Notes: generated by a model from the sequence alone, not told the origin. Shown: positions 16,431 to 25,441, counted from the first letter of the stretch. The stretch: 64,000 nt of DNA from Scandinavium sp002470465 (GCF_040750395.1 NZ_JBFLVD010000027.1:16245-80244); one strand, 5' to 3'. Program-made: numbers and translations.

Positions 16431-16501
16431 TGCCGGGTGGCGCTGCGCTTACCCGGCCTACATTTATCCGTAGGCCCGGCAAGCAGCGCGCCGCCGGGCA
16501 G
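16431..16501. repeat. REP/BIME repeat between rhaA and rhaD
   Basis: Inverted REP arms, GCCGGGTGGCGCTGCGCTTA and GCAGCGCGCCGCCGGGC, surround a short spacer. This is the same family as the elements at 15397, 44666, 48287, 51277 and 54398. Confidence 0.85.
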
Positions 16502-16506
16502 TGTAT

Positions 16507-17766
16507 TTATTTGCGCTTCGCTAAAACGTCTTTCTCATAAGCTCGCACGCTCTCGAGCCACTGGCTGCCCGCCGGGGTATCGTTGCGCTGGCAGTACATC
16601 TCCCAGACGGCCTGCCACGGCAGGCATTTCTGCTCTTCAAGCAGCGCCAGGCGCGCGGTGTAGTCGCCGTCCAGCTCCAGCTGGCGCAGCTCTGCCGTTG
16701 GCTCCAGCAGCGCGCGCAGCAGGGCTTTCTTCATGTTGCGGGTGCCGATAACCCAGGCCGCGATGCGATTGATGGAGGCATCGAAGAAGTCGAGGCCGAT
16801 ATGTACGCGGTCGAACAGGTCGTGGCGGATGATTTCGCTGGCGATGGCCTGAGTTTCATCGTCCAGCAGCACCACGTGGTCGCTGTCCCAGCGCACCGGA
16901 CGGCTCACGTGCAGCAGCAGGCGCGGCACGAACAGCATGGCGGCGGAGATTTTGTCTGAGATGACTTCGGTCGGGTGGAAGTGACCTGCATCAAGACACA
17001 GCGCAGTCTGGCGGCTGGTGGCGTAGCCCATATAGAACTCATTGGAGCCGACGGTGTAGCTCTCCGCGCCGATGCCGAACAGCTTGCTTTCCACGGCGTC
17101 GATGTGGTGTGCCGGGCTCAGTTTTTCGCTGATGATCTCATCCAGCGCGTTCATTAAGCGCTGGCGTGGCGCGAAGCGATCAACGGTCAGGTCCTTCATG
17201 CCATCCGGGATCCAGATGTTCATCACCGAAGGCGTGCCGAGCTGCTCGCCGAAGTACGCTGATACGCGGCGGCTGGCCTTGCAGTGGTCAATCCAGAACT
17301 GTCGGATTTCATCGTTGGCGCTTGCCAGGGTAAAGCCGTCGGCGCTGTTCGGGTGCGAGAAGCAGGAGGGGTTGAAGTCCAGCCCCAGCTTATTGGCTTT
17401 CGCCCACTGCACCCAGTTTTTGAAGTGCTCAGGCTTGATTTCGTTGCGGCCAACCGGCGTCTCAGACTCCAGATAGATGGCGTGCAGGTTCAGGCGTTTT
17501 GGGCCCGGGATCAGGCTCAGCGCCTGCTCCAGATCGGCGCGCAGCTCCGTGGCGTTCCGGGCTTTGCCCGGATAGTTGCCCGTTGCCTGAATGCCACCCG
17601 TCAGCGCGCCGCCTGGATTTTCAAATCCGGCGACGTCGTCGCCCTGCCAGCAGTGCATCGAGACGGGCAGACGGTCAAGCTGACGCAGCGCCTCCTCGAC
17701 GTCGACACCCACAGCGGCATAACGCTGTTTTGCCAGTTCCCAGGCTTGTTCAAGTTGAGTGGTCAT
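16507..17766 (-). CDS. rhaA: L-rhamnose isomerase
   Basis: This 419-residue TIM-barrel isomerase converts L-rhamnose to L-rhamnulose using Mn2+. Metal-site segments include the Glu of IGAESYTVGSNEFYMGY, CLDAGHFHPTEVISDK and the Asp pair region HIGLDFFDASINRIAAW. ATG 17766 is preferred to the longer frame because it gives the E. coli length. It follows the SD AAGGAG and overlaps the rhaB stop (ATGA). Confidence 0.97.
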   Translation of the reverse strand: MTTQLEQAWELAKQRYAAVGVDVEEALRQLDRLPVSMHCWQGDDVAGFENPGGALTGGIQATGNYPGKARNATELRADLEQALSLIPGPKRLNLHAIYLESETPVGRNEIKPEHFKNWVQWAKANKLGLDFNPSCFSHPNSADGFTLASANDEIRQFWIDHCKASRRVSAYFGEQLGTPSVMNIWIPDGMKDLTVDRFAPRQRLMNALDEIISEKLSPAHHIDAVESKLFGIGAESYTVGSNEFYMGYATSRQTALCLDAGHFHPTEVISDKISAAMLFVPRLLLHVSRPVRWDSDHVVLLDDETQAIASEIIRHDLFDRVHIGLDFFDASINRIAAWVIGTRNMKKALLRALLEPTAELRQLELDGDYTARLALLEEQKCLPWQAVWEMYCQRNDTPAGSQWLESVRAYEKDVLAKRK

Positions 17767-19229
17767 GCGCAAAGCTCCTTGGTCTGTTGTGGCTGAAATT
17801 GCGCGACGTAGCGGGCAATTTCACTGTTCGGATCCGGGGTGAAGGTGGTGAGGGCATGGTTGCCGCGCACCACCTCGCGAAAATCGTCAACGTCTTTGAG
17901 TTCGTCTAGCGTCATCAGCTGCACGCCGATGTTGCCGAGCGTGGAGGCCTCAATCGGCCCGGCGATGACCGAAATGCCGCAGGCATCGGCGCAAAGCTGG
18001 TTCAGCAGCTCGTTCTGACAGCCGCCGCCGACGATGTGCAGTTGTGAAAAAGCGTGGTCGTGAAGATCGGCGAGTTCGTGCAGCACGCGGGCATACAGCA
18101 GCGCCAGACTATCGAAAATACAGCGCGCCAGTTCCGCCGCGCTTTGGGGGACAGGCTGCTGGCTTTCGCGGCACGCGGCCTGAATTTCGGCGCTCATGTT
18201 GGCCGGGTTGATAAAGCGGTCGTCGTTCGGGTTAATGACAAATTTGCAGGCCGGGATATCGCGGGTCTGAGTGATTAAGGACGCAATATCGCTGATGCTT
18301 TGTTCTTTGAGCACGCGCTGAAGCAGCCACAGCCCCATGATGTTTTTCAGCACCCGGTAGCGGCCTTCCGCGCCGCCTTCATTGGTGATGTTGTTGGTGA
18401 GCGCCACGTCGCTGGTGGCCGGGGTTTTGCTTTCATAACCCATCAGCGACCACGTGCCGGAGGAGAGGTAAGCCGCATGTTTACCCTTCAACGGCGAAGC
18501 AATGACCGCGCTGGCGGTATCGTGGCTGGCAACGGCGACCACCGGGATTTCGTTGCCCAGCGGGCAAATCCAGTGACCAATCACGTTGCCGGGATGCGTC
18601 GGCGTGCCGAACCAGCGGCGAGGCGCACCCGCCCAGTTGAGCAGGCTCTCATCCCAGTTATCCGTGTTGATGTTCACCATCTGAGTGGTGGTCGCGTTGG
18701 TGTACTCCCAGTTCAGCTTGCCGGTCAGGCGAAAGCTGAAATAGTCGGGGATCAGCAGGGCGTGGGCGACGCTGTCGACGATCTCTGGTTGTTGATCTGC
18801 AAGGGCGTGGAACTGATACAGCGTGTTGAAGGGTAAAAACTGAATGCCGCTGCGGCGGTAGATGTCAGCACGCCCCAGCTGTGTTTCGGCAAGCTGCATC
18901 ACGCCCTGAGTACGGCTGTCGCGATAGGAGACGGGCAGGCCGACGCGCTGGCCGTCTTTATCCAGCAGCACGTAGTCCACGCCCCAAGTGTCGATGCCGA
19001 TACTGTCGATAAGAATGCCGTCGTCGCAGACTTTCTTCAGGCCGAGGCGGATATCGGCTTCCAGGCTGTCGATATCCCAGCAGTCGGTGCCGTTCACTTT
19101 CTGCAGCGTATTCACAAAGCGGTGGATTTCCCGCAGCGCCAGGGTCCGTTTTTGGCGGTCGTAACTGGCGAGCATGACGCGTCCGCTGGAAGCGCCTAAA
19201 TCCACGGCCACACAATGGCGAAAACTCAT
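17763..19229 (-). CDS. rhaB: L-rhamnulokinase
   Basis: This 488-residue FGGY-family sugar kinase phosphorylates L-rhamnulose at O1 with ATP. The N-terminal phosphate loop VAVDLGASSGRVML (about 7-20) and the C-terminal adenosine motif HIVGGGCQNELLNQL (about 396-410) mark the two actin-like domains. The start at 19229 (MSFRHCVAVDLG) is chosen by homology. The upstream extension to 19280 would cover the promoter leader. It is the first gene of the rhaBAD operon. Confidence 0.96.
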   Translation of the reverse strand: MSFRHCVAVDLGASSGRVMLASYDRQKRTLALREIHRFVNTLQKVNGTDCWDIDSLEADIRLGLKKVCDDGILIDSIGIDTWGVDYVLLDKDGQRVGLPVSYRDSRTQGVMQLAETQLGRADIYRRSGIQFLPFNTLYQFHALADQQPEIVDSVAHALLIPDYFSFRLTGKLNWEYTNATTTQMVNINTDNWDESLLNWAGAPRRWFGTPTHPGNVIGHWICPLGNEIPVVAVASHDTASAVIASPLKGKHAAYLSSGTWSLMGYESKTPATSDVALTNNITNEGGAEGRYRVLKNIMGLWLLQRVLKEQSISDIASLITQTRDIPACKFVINPNDDRFINPANMSAEIQAACRESQQPVPQSAAELARCIFDSLALLYARVLHELADLHDHAFSQLHIVGGGCQNELLNQLCADACGISVIAGPIEASTLGNIGVQLMTLDELKDVDDFREVVRGNHALTTFTPDPNSEIARYVAQFQPQQTKELCA

Positions 19230-19530
19230 TGGAGAGGTCCTTCTGATGGTCAATGGCATCAGTCTGGCGTACCCCTGCACTGGCTACCTTCTCACTACTG
19301 ACAGCGGTAAAAGTCGGCTGGCAAGAAAGCAAAGGTGAACGTGAGAACCTTCACACTTTCCAGTAATCATGCCGTTTCATGCGGGTGTGACGCTGAACGC
19401 ATTTCCTGATTTTTCCTGTCGTTTCTTGAAAAATGAACGAGGTTTGCGCGCTTTGCTGTCAAAAATTCAAGGTGAGATTGGCGGGGGCTGCTTATTATCC
19501 TGATAACTTTTCTCATCTGGCGGAACTGTT
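19230..19530. promoter_or_regulatory. rhaBAD-rhaSR divergent control region with CRP and RhaS sites
   Basis: The 301-bp spacer holds a CRP-like site, CGTGA-N6-TCACA (19340-19355). Next to it on the rhaB side is a 17-bp segment (19320-19336) whose minus-strand reading, ACCTTTGCTTTCTTGCC, aligns with a RhaS half-site of the E. coli rhaBAD promoter. Closer to rhaB, TAGTGAGAAGG matches the E. coli -10 area. This is the expected layout: RhaR activates rhaSR, and RhaS plus CRP activate rhaBAD. No small gene is visible in the spacer. Confidence 0.75.
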
Positions 19531-20367
19531 ATGACCGTATTGCACAGCGTGGATTTCTTTCCTTCAGGACATGCGCCTGTTGCCATTGAGCCACGGCTTC
19601 CACAGGCCGAGTTCCCTGAGCATCACCATGATTTTCATGAGATTGTTATCGTTGAGCACGGCACGGGCATTCACGTGTTCAACGGTCAACCCTATACCAT
19701 TGCCGGCGGCACGGTTTGCTTTGTCCGCGATCACGACCGCCATTTGTATGAGCACACTGACAATCTGTGCCTGACCAACGTCCTGTACCGTTCGCCTGAT
19801 GCTTTCCAGTTTCTCTCCGGCCTGCAAAAGCTGCTGCCGCAGGAGCAGGATGGCATCTACCCCTCACACTGGCGGGTGAATCAGTCTGTGTTGCACCAGG
19901 TGCGCGGAATTGTGCAGCAGATGGAGGTACTCGATGATGGCACTGACATGCACGCCATCGCCCACCGCGAAATTCTGTTTATGCAGCTGCTGGTGCAGCT
20001 GCGCAAGGGGAGCCTGGCGGCGGAGGCGACCAACAACGATGCGCGCCTGAATCTGATGATGGCGTGGCTGGAAGAGCACTTTGCGGAAGATGTCTGCTGG
20101 GAAACGCTTGCCGGACGCTTTTCTCTGTCGCTGCGTACCCTGCATCGCCAGCTGAAACAGCACACCGGGTTAACGCCTCAGCGCTACCTCAATCGTATTC
20201 GCCTGACCAAAGCGCGTCACTTACTACGCCACAGCGATGAGAGCGTTACGGATATCGCTTTTCGCTGTGGTTTTGGCGACAGTAACCACTTTTCGACGCT
20301 GTTTCGCCGCGAATTTCAGTGGTCACCGCGTGATATTCGCCAGGGGCGCGACACCCTGCTTCAGTAA
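19531..20367 (+). CDS. rhaS: Transcriptional activator RhaS of rhaBAD and rhaT
   Basis: This 278-residue AraC/XylS-family activator matches E. coli in length. The N-terminal cupin-like L-rhamnose-binding domain (PEHHHDFHEIVIVEHGTGIHV, about 30-50) is followed by two helix-turn-helix motifs (SLSLRTLHRQLKQHTGLTP and VTDIAFRCGFGDSNHFST, about 200-262). It activates rhaBAD and rhaT when rhamnose is bound. It is divergent from rhaB and is followed 72 bp later by rhaR. Confidence 0.96.
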   Translation: MTVLHSVDFFPSGHAPVAIEPRLPQAEFPEHHHDFHEIVIVEHGTGIHVFNGQPYTIAGGTVCFVRDHDRHLYEHTDNLCLTNVLYRSPDAFQFLSGLQKLLPQEQDGIYPSHWRVNQSVLHQVRGIVQQMEVLDDGTDMHAIAHREILFMQLLVQLRKGSLAAEATNNDARLNLMMAWLEEHFAEDVCWETLAGRFSLSLRTLHRQLKQHTGLTPQRYLNRIRLTKARHLLRHSDESVTDIAFRCGFGDSNHFSTLFRREFQWSPRDIRQGRDTLLQ

Positions 20368-20439
20368 CGCGAGTCCAGTCACCGTTTTTGCCCGTAAAAC
20401 AGCGAATAATAGGCAGTTATTCGCTGTTTGAGGTCCTCC

Positions 20440-21288
20440 GTGCCAGCCCAGCTCATTCTCCGCAAAGCCGATTTCTTTGCCTCCCCGCAGCAGGCGGTGG
20501 CGGTGGCCGATCGCTATCCGCAAAACGTCTTTGCTGAGCATACCCATGAGTTCTGCGAGCTGGTGCTGGTGTGGCGCGGAAACGGGCTGCATATCCTTAA
20601 CGACAGGCCCTACCGCATTACGCGCGGGGATCTGTTCTACATCCGCGCAGAAGATAAGCACTCCTACGCTTCCGTTAACGATCTGGTTTTACAGAATATT
20701 ATTTACTGCCCGGAGCGGCTGAAGCTTAACCTTGACTGGGCGGCGCACATTCCCGGCCTGAATGGCACCGTCTGGACGCCGCACTGGCGCATCGGCAGCA
20801 ACGGCATGGCTCAGGCGCGGCAGGTGATCACCGCGCTGGAACAGGAGAGTCACAAAACGGGCGGCCAGATTGACGATATGGCCGAGCTGCTGTTTGCCCA
20901 ACTGGTGGTGACGCTGCGCCGCCATCGCTATGCCACCGATAACCTTGCCGCCACCGAGAGCGAAGCGCTGCTCGATAAGCTGCTGACTGCCCTTGCGGGT
21001 AGCCTGAACCGGCCTTTTGCGCTGGATAAGTTCTGTGAGCAGCAGGCCTGCAGTGAGCGAACGCTGCGTCAGCAGTTTCGCAGCCAGACGGGGATGACCA
21101 TTAATCACTATTTGCGCCAGCTGCGCATCTGCCACGCGCAATATCTGCTTCAGCATTCAGAATTGATGATCGGGGAAATTGCGATGCACTGCGGCTTTGA
21201 GGACAGTAACTACTTTTCGGTGGTGTTTAATCGCGAAGTGGGGATGACGCCAGGGCAATGGCGTCATCGTCAAAAAACCGCGGCGTAA
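20440..21288 (+). CDS. rhaR: Transcriptional activator RhaR of rhaSR
   Basis: This 282-residue AraC-family protein has a rhamnose-binding cupin domain (about 30-100) and a C-terminal double helix-turn-helix (CSERTLRQQFRSQTGMT and IGEIAMHCGFEDSNYFS). It activates its own rhaSR operon in response to L-rhamnose. The GTG at 20440 is chosen because the resulting length equals E. coli RhaR and the SD GAGG lies 6 nt upstream. TTG 20428 would overlap that SD. It is convergent with rhaT, with no gap. Confidence 0.95.
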   Translation: MPAQLILRKADFFASPQQAVAVADRYPQNVFAEHTHEFCELVLVWRGNGLHILNDRPYRITRGDLFYIRAEDKHSYASVNDLVLQNIIYCPERLKLNLDWAAHIPGLNGTVWTPHWRIGSNGMAQARQVITALEQESHKTGGQIDDMAELLFAQLVVTLRRHRYATDNLAATESEALLDKLLTALAGSLNRPFALDKFCEQQACSERTLRQQFRSQTGMTINHYLRQLRICHAQYLLQHSELMIGEIAMHCGFEDSNYFSVVFNREVGMTPGQWRHRQKTAA

Positions 21289-22323
21289 TCAGTTCGCCAT
21301 GCCCAGGCCAACGATGTTGGCGGCGATGATAATTACCACGCAGCCGAGGCTCAGCACCCCGACCGGACGGCGTCCTGCCGCATTCCACTCTTTGAGAATC
21401 AGCCCAACCAGGCCGCCGCACAGCACGTAGAAACTCATGTGCAGCATCCAGCTCATGTAGTCGTACTGCGCCGGAATGCTGGCGTGGCCCCAGGCGTAGA
21501 AGAAGAACTGCAGATACCACATCAGCCCTGCCAGTGCGGAAAACAGGATATTGCCGACGATCATCGGTTTTGCCAGCGAGAAGTCTGCTTTTACCGACAA
21601 GTTTGATTTTGTTGCCAGGCGAATGAAGCAGAAGCCAAGGTTAATTACCGCACCGCCGCCCATAATCACGACATAGCTTGGCAGAGCGACATACAGCGGA
21701 TCGACACCCAACGCGGCGGCGGCTTCATGCATCGGCTTTGCGGCGTTCATCGCAAATGACATCCCGGCGGAGAAAATCCCGCACATGACCGCCAGCACCA
21801 ACCCTTTTTTCAGGTTGAACTCTTCGGCTTTGATGCCCATTTTACGCTCTTTAAGCTGCCCCGCGCGGGTCACAATGCCCACGCCAACGACGGCAACCAG
21901 CACGCCGAGCAGCGTCATACGCCCGCCTTCGGTGCCAACCAGAATGTGAAAATCTCCGTTCAGAATCGGTGTCATCAGCGTGCCAACGATAAGCGTAATG
22001 CCGATGGCAATGCCAATACCCATCGACATGCCAAGGTAGCGCATGGTCAGACCGTAGTTAATGTTACCGATGCCCCACATCGCGCCGAACAGGAACACGG
22101 GCAGCAGCGTGGAGGCGCTGAATGAACCGTAGTAGGCCCAGAAATCTGGCAGTAGCATGGCGCTGATCGTCCACGGCAGGATGAGCCAGGAGACGATACC
22201 GCCAATCGACCACATCGTTTCCCAGGACCAATTTTTAACCTTTTTGAACGGGGCGTAGAAACAGGCTGCACTGGCTGCACCTATCAAATGCCAAAAAATA
22301 CCCATCGTAATCGCGTGACTCAT
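21289..22323 (-). CDS. rhaT: L-rhamnose/proton symporter
   Basis: This 344-residue inner-membrane transporter of the drug/metabolite superfamily has about ten hydrophobic helices and the N-terminal signature MSHAITMGIFWHLIGAASAA. It imports L-rhamnose with a proton. It ends directly against the rhaR stop (convergent) and has its own upstream region facing sodA, where RhaS is expected to act. No clear RhaS half-site could be picked by eye. Confidence 0.96.
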   Translation of the reverse strand: MSHAITMGIFWHLIGAASAACFYAPFKKVKNWSWETMWSIGGIVSWLILPWTISAMLLPDFWAYYGSFSASTLLPVFLFGAMWGIGNINYGLTMRYLGMSMGIGIAIGITLIVGTLMTPILNGDFHILVGTEGGRMTLLGVLVAVVGVGIVTRAGQLKERKMGIKAEEFNLKKGLVLAVMCGIFSAGMSFAMNAAKPMHEAAAALGVDPLYVALPSYVVIMGGGAVINLGFCFIRLATKSNLSVKADFSLAKPMIVGNILFSALAGLMWYLQFFFYAWGHASIPAQYDYMSWMLHMSFYVLCGGLVGLILKEWNAAGRRPVGVLSLGCVVIIIAANIVGLGMAN

Positions 22324-22511
22324 TTTTTTATCCTCAACGTGTTACGTCGATGAATCTTTCATCTGACCTGATGAGTGTAAAAATCAGTCAACGGATTAAC
22401 CTTCAGACCGTTGCCGCGTAAACCCTGGACCTGGCAAAAAGCGCGTGTTCCGCCTGAGCGGGCTCACAAAATCAGCCACATAACCAATTGTTATAACCTT
22501 ATTAAAACTAC

Positions 22512-22553
22512 GGCATTGATAAACATTTTCAATATCATTTAAATAACTATAAT
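22512..22553 (+). promoter_or_regulatory. sodA promoter with Fur-type operator
   Basis: TATAAT (22548-22553) is preceded by TTTTCA at 22526-22531 (16-bp spacer). CATTGATAAACATTTTCAAT followed by ATCATT overlaps the promoter and resembles the Fur box of E. coli sodA (GATAAT-type repeats). SoxS, ArcA and FNR control is known in the family but was not resolved here. Confidence 0.7.
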
Positions 22554-22612
22554 GAACCAACTGCTTACGCGGCGTTAACACCTCTGCCGCCCGATAATAA
22601 CTGGAGATGAAT

Positions 22613-23233
22613 ATGAGTTATACACTGCCATCCCTGCCGTACGCGTACGATGCCCTTGAGCCGCACTTTGACAAGCAGACGATGGAAATCCATCACACCA
22701 AACACCACCAGACCTATGTGAACAACGCTAACGCAGCGCTGGAAAGCCTGCCGGAGTTCGCAAATCTCTCCGCGGAAGAGCTGATCACCAAACTGGATCA
22801 GCTGCCAGCAGACAAGAAAACTGTGCTGCGCAACAACGCAGGCGGCCACGCTAACCACAGCCTGTTCTGGAAAGGCCTGAAAACCGGTACCACCCTGCAG
22901 GGCGACCTGAAAGCGGCTATCGAGCGTGATTTCGGCTCCGTGGACAACTTCAAAGCGGAATTCGAAAAAGCCGCTGCCACCCGTTTCGGCTCCGGCTGGG
23001 CGTGGCTGGTGCTGAAAGGCGACAAGCTGGCGGTAGTTTCAACCGCTAACCAGGATTCCCCGCTGATGGGCGAAGCGATTTCTGGCGCATCCGGCTTCCC
23101 GATTCTGGGTCTGGACGTGTGGGAGCACGCTTACTACCTGAAATTCCAGAACCGTCGTCCGGACTACATCAAAGCGTTCTGGGACGTAGTGAACTGGGAC
23201 GAAGCGGCTGCGCGTTTTGCAGCGAAAAAATAA
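22613..23233 (+). CDS. sodA: Superoxide dismutase [Mn]
   Basis: This 206-residue Mn superoxide dismutase converts superoxide to oxygen and hydrogen peroxide in the cytoplasm. The metal ligands are His27 (MEIHHTKHH), the His in GGHANHSLFW (about 82), and Asp/His in DVWEHAYYL (about 168 and 172). The start at 22613 is chosen because SD GGAG (22602-22605) then has proper spacing. The ATG at 22607 overlaps the SD. It is monocistronic, with a strong terminator. Confidence 0.97.
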   Translation: MSYTLPSLPYAYDALEPHFDKQTMEIHHTKHHQTYVNNANAALESLPEFANLSAEELITKLDQLPADKKTVLRNNAGGHANHSLFWKGLKTGTTLQGDLKAAIERDFGSVDNFKAEFEKAAATRFGSGWAWLVLKGDKLAVVSTANQDSPLMGEAISGASGFPILGLDVWEHAYYLKFQNRRPDYIKAFWDVVNWDEAAARFAAKK

Positions 23234-23270
23234 GGCGATTTAGCGCCTCCTGCCCTGGGCAGAAGACAAA

Positions 23271-23297
23271 ACCCTGCTGATTCAGCAGGGTTTTTTT
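23271..23297 (+). terminator. Rho-independent terminator of sodA
   Basis: A long perfect stem, ACCCTGCTGA with TCAGCAGGGT (23271-23291), is followed by seven T. Confidence 0.92.
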
Positions 23298-23313
23298 ATG
23301 CCTGCCGCGGGAG

Positions 23314-23370
23314 TTGTGATAAAGATCAAAAATAAAAACATTGATCCCATAAATATAAAACATCGTTTTA
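23314..23370 (+). promoter_or_regulatory. kdgT control region: CRP-like and KdgR-like sites
   Basis: TGTGA-TAAAGA-TCAAA (23315-23330) resembles a CRP site with one good half. TAAAA-CATCG-TTTTA (23356-23370) fits the KdgR operator layout TGAAA-CANNG-TTTCA with one symmetric mismatch per arm. Both lie upstream of kdgT, where KdgR repression and CRP activation are known in enterobacteria. Confidence 0.6.
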
Positions 23371-23494
23371 ATTTGTTTGTTCGATCACTGTTCTCACCCC
23401 TCGTTGGGACTATTGTTGGCCTGCCGCGGCACTCCTTGAGCGTCATCCGGCGTCTGAAAATCAGAAAAACAATACGTTCTTACGGGTGGTGGTC

Positions 23495-24478
23495 ATGCAA
23501 ATCAAACGTGCAATTGAAAAAATCCCCGGTGGTATGATGCTGGTGCCGCTGTTCCTCGGCGCCCTGTGTCACACTTTCTCCCCGGATGCGGGTAAATACT
23601 TCGGTTCTTTTACCAACGGAATGATCACCGGAACGGTACCGATTCTGGCCGTGTGGTTTTTCTGTATGGGAGCTTCCATCAAGCTAAGCGCCACCGGTAC
23701 CGTGCTGCGTAAATCCGGCACGCTGGTGGTGACTAAAATCGCGGTGGCGTGGGTGGTGGCGGCCATTGCCTCCCGAATTATTCCTGAGCACGGCGTTGAG
23801 GCGGGTTTCTTTGCCGGGCTTTCGACGCTGGCGCTGGTGGCGTGCATGGACATGACCAACGGCGGTCTCTACGCCTCGATCATGCAGCAGTACGGTACCA
23901 AAGAAGAGGCGGGGGCATTCGTGCTGATGTCGCTGGAGTCCGGCCCGCTGATGACCATGATTATCCTCGGCACGGCGGGGATTGCTTCATTTGAACCGCA
24001 CGTGTTTGTTGGCGCAGTGCTGCCGTTCCTCGTGGGCTTCCTGTTGGGCAACCTCGACCCTGAGCTGCGCGACTTTTTCGGCAAAGCGGTACAGACGCTG
24101 ATCCCGTTCTTCGCCTTTGCGTTGGGCAACACCATTGATTTGAGCGTGATTGCCCAGACCGGTCTGCTCGGTGTTCTGCTTGGCCTGGCGGTGATTGTGG
24201 TCACCGGCATTCCGCTGATTATTGCCGATAAGCTGATTGGCGGCGGCGATGGCACGGCGGGAATTGCGGCATCCAGCTCGGCGGGTGCTGCGGTAGCCAC
24301 GCCCGTTCTGATTGCAGAAATGGTGCCTGCGTTTAAACCGATGGCGCCAGCAGCGACTTCGCTGGTGGCAACGTCAGTTATCGTGACGTCCATCCTGGTG
24401 CCGATCATCACCTCTGTTTGGTCACGCAGAGTGAAGAGCGAGTCGGTGGCGATTGATGTGCGTAATACGGTGAAATAG
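23495..24478 (+). CDS. kdgT: 2-keto-3-deoxy-D-gluconate (KDG) permease
   Basis: This 327-residue inner-membrane proton symporter of the KdgT family has the E. coli length. It has about ten hydrophobic segments and conserved runs such as NGMITGTVPILAVWFFCMGA and GGGDGTAGIAASSSAGAAVA. It imports KDG derived from pectin, alginate or hexuronate breakdown. ATG 23495 is preferred to the GTG codons at 23486 and 23489 by homology (MQIKRAIEKIPGG). It is convergent with a DapA-family aldolase gene across a shared terminator. Confidence 0.95.
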   Translation: MQIKRAIEKIPGGMMLVPLFLGALCHTFSPDAGKYFGSFTNGMITGTVPILAVWFFCMGASIKLSATGTVLRKSGTLVVTKIAVAWVVAAIASRIIPEHGVEAGFFAGLSTLALVACMDMTNGGLYASIMQQYGTKEEAGAFVLMSLESGPLMTMIILGTAGIASFEPHVFVGAVLPFLVGFLLGNLDPELRDFFGKAVQTLIPFFAFALGNTIDLSVIAQTGLLGVLLGLAVIVVTGIPLIIADKLIGGGDGTAGIAASSSAGAAVATPVLIAEMVPAFKPMAPAATSLVATSVIVTSILVPIITSVWSRRVKSESVAIDVRNTVK

Positions 24479-24500
24479 ACCTGTCTGGTATTATGAAAGG

Positions 24501-24525
24501 GAGCCTCACGTTGTGAGGCTCTTTT
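24501..24525. terminator. Terminator between convergent kdgT and aldolase genes
   Basis: GAGCCTCAC-GTT-GTGAGGCTC (24501-24521) is followed by TTTT on the plus side, with CTTTC on the minus side. It probably serves mainly kdgT. Confidence 0.85.
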
Positions 24526-24529
24526 GCTT

Positions 24530-25423
24530 TCAGCGGATGTCGAACTGACGATCGGCCTGCTGAAGCTGTGCCTCATTCAGCGCGCCGCCCGCGTTGCGGG
24601 AAACGGGCGTACTGTAACCGAACTTGCGGGAGACAACCGTTTTAATCGTGGTCACAAAATCATCACCGATGGCATAAATTGCCATGCAGCGGCCAATTTC
24701 ACGCTGGGCCCCGGTGAGTGCAGGTAAATCCCCTTTTTGCCAGGCTTCACGCGCCGTGACGAACAGCTCCGGCATGACGTTGTTCAGACCTGAAATAACG
24801 CCAGCGCCGCCCGCCATCAGGTTCGGAATGAAATATTCGTCATAGCCCGAAAGTACCGCAAAATCAGGGCGCACGGCCTGAGTGGCGAGGATCATGTCTC
24901 GCGTGTGCGACTGGCAATCGACCGTGTCTTTGATACCGGCGAAATCAGGAAATTCAGCGGCCAGCGTGGCGGCAATCTCCGGGGTGATATCGCAGCCGGT
25001 GCGCGCCGGGAAGTTATAGGCAAACCATTTCCCCTTCAGCGTCTGGCCAATCCTGCGGAAGTAGCTCAGGACCTGATTCGCCGTCTGAGCGTAATAATAG
25101 GGCGGCAATACCATCACCGCTTCGTAGCCCGCGTCGTGAGCTGCCTGCGCCATCGTCACGACGTCACTCAGGCAGGTGGAGGAGACGTTGGCGACCATCG
25201 TCAGGGGCGACATCTCCCGCGCTTTACGAATGAGAGCAAGGCGCTCCTCCAGTGAAAATGAAGCAAACTCGCCGATGCTGCCCATCAGCAGGATGACGTC
25301 GATGCGCGCGTCAGTCAGGCGGGCGAGGTGCCGCGACATGCCGACGTAATCAATATTTCCTTCACTGTCCATTGGCGTGATAGAGGGGCACCATACGCCG
25401 CTAAACGCAGAATGACGGGTCAT
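24530..25423 (-). CDS. DapA/NAL-family class I aldolase, probable 2-keto-3-deoxygluconate aldolase
   Basis: This 297-residue TIM-barrel lyase has the Schiff-base Lys in GIKDTVDCQSHTRDM (about residue 165), the catalytic Tyr in FAYNFPARTG (about 137) and the carboxylate-binding loop GSIGEFA (about 48). It most resembles the pyruvate-type aldolases E. coli YagE/YjhH, which split KDG to pyruvate and glyceraldehyde. It is not dihydrodipicolinate synthase by context. Support for a KDG substrate comes from the neighbour kdgT and a KdgR-like operator 19 bp upstream. SD AAGGAG lies 8 nt before the ATG. E. coli lacks this gene here. Confidence 0.8.
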   Translation of the reverse strand: MTRHSAFSGVWCPSITPMDSEGNIDYVGMSRHLARLTDARIDVILLMGSIGEFASFSLEERLALIRKAREMSPLTMVANVSSTCLSDVVTMAQAAHDAGYEAVMVLPPYYYAQTANQVLSYFRRIGQTLKGKWFAYNFPARTGCDITPEIAATLAAEFPDFAGIKDTVDCQSHTRDMILATQAVRPDFAVLSGYDEYFIPNLMAGGAGVISGLNNVMPELFVTAREAWQKGDLPALTGAQREIGRCMAIYAIGDDFVTTIKTVVSRKFGYSTPVSRNAGGALNEAQLQQADRQFDIR

Positions 25424-25441
25424 AGCATGAACTCCTTATAG

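Noticed and set aside
23356..23370. TAAAACATCGTTTTA read as a terminator for sodA
   Set aside because: The strong sodA terminator is already at 23271-23297 and this palindrome has no U-run; a KdgR site fits better.
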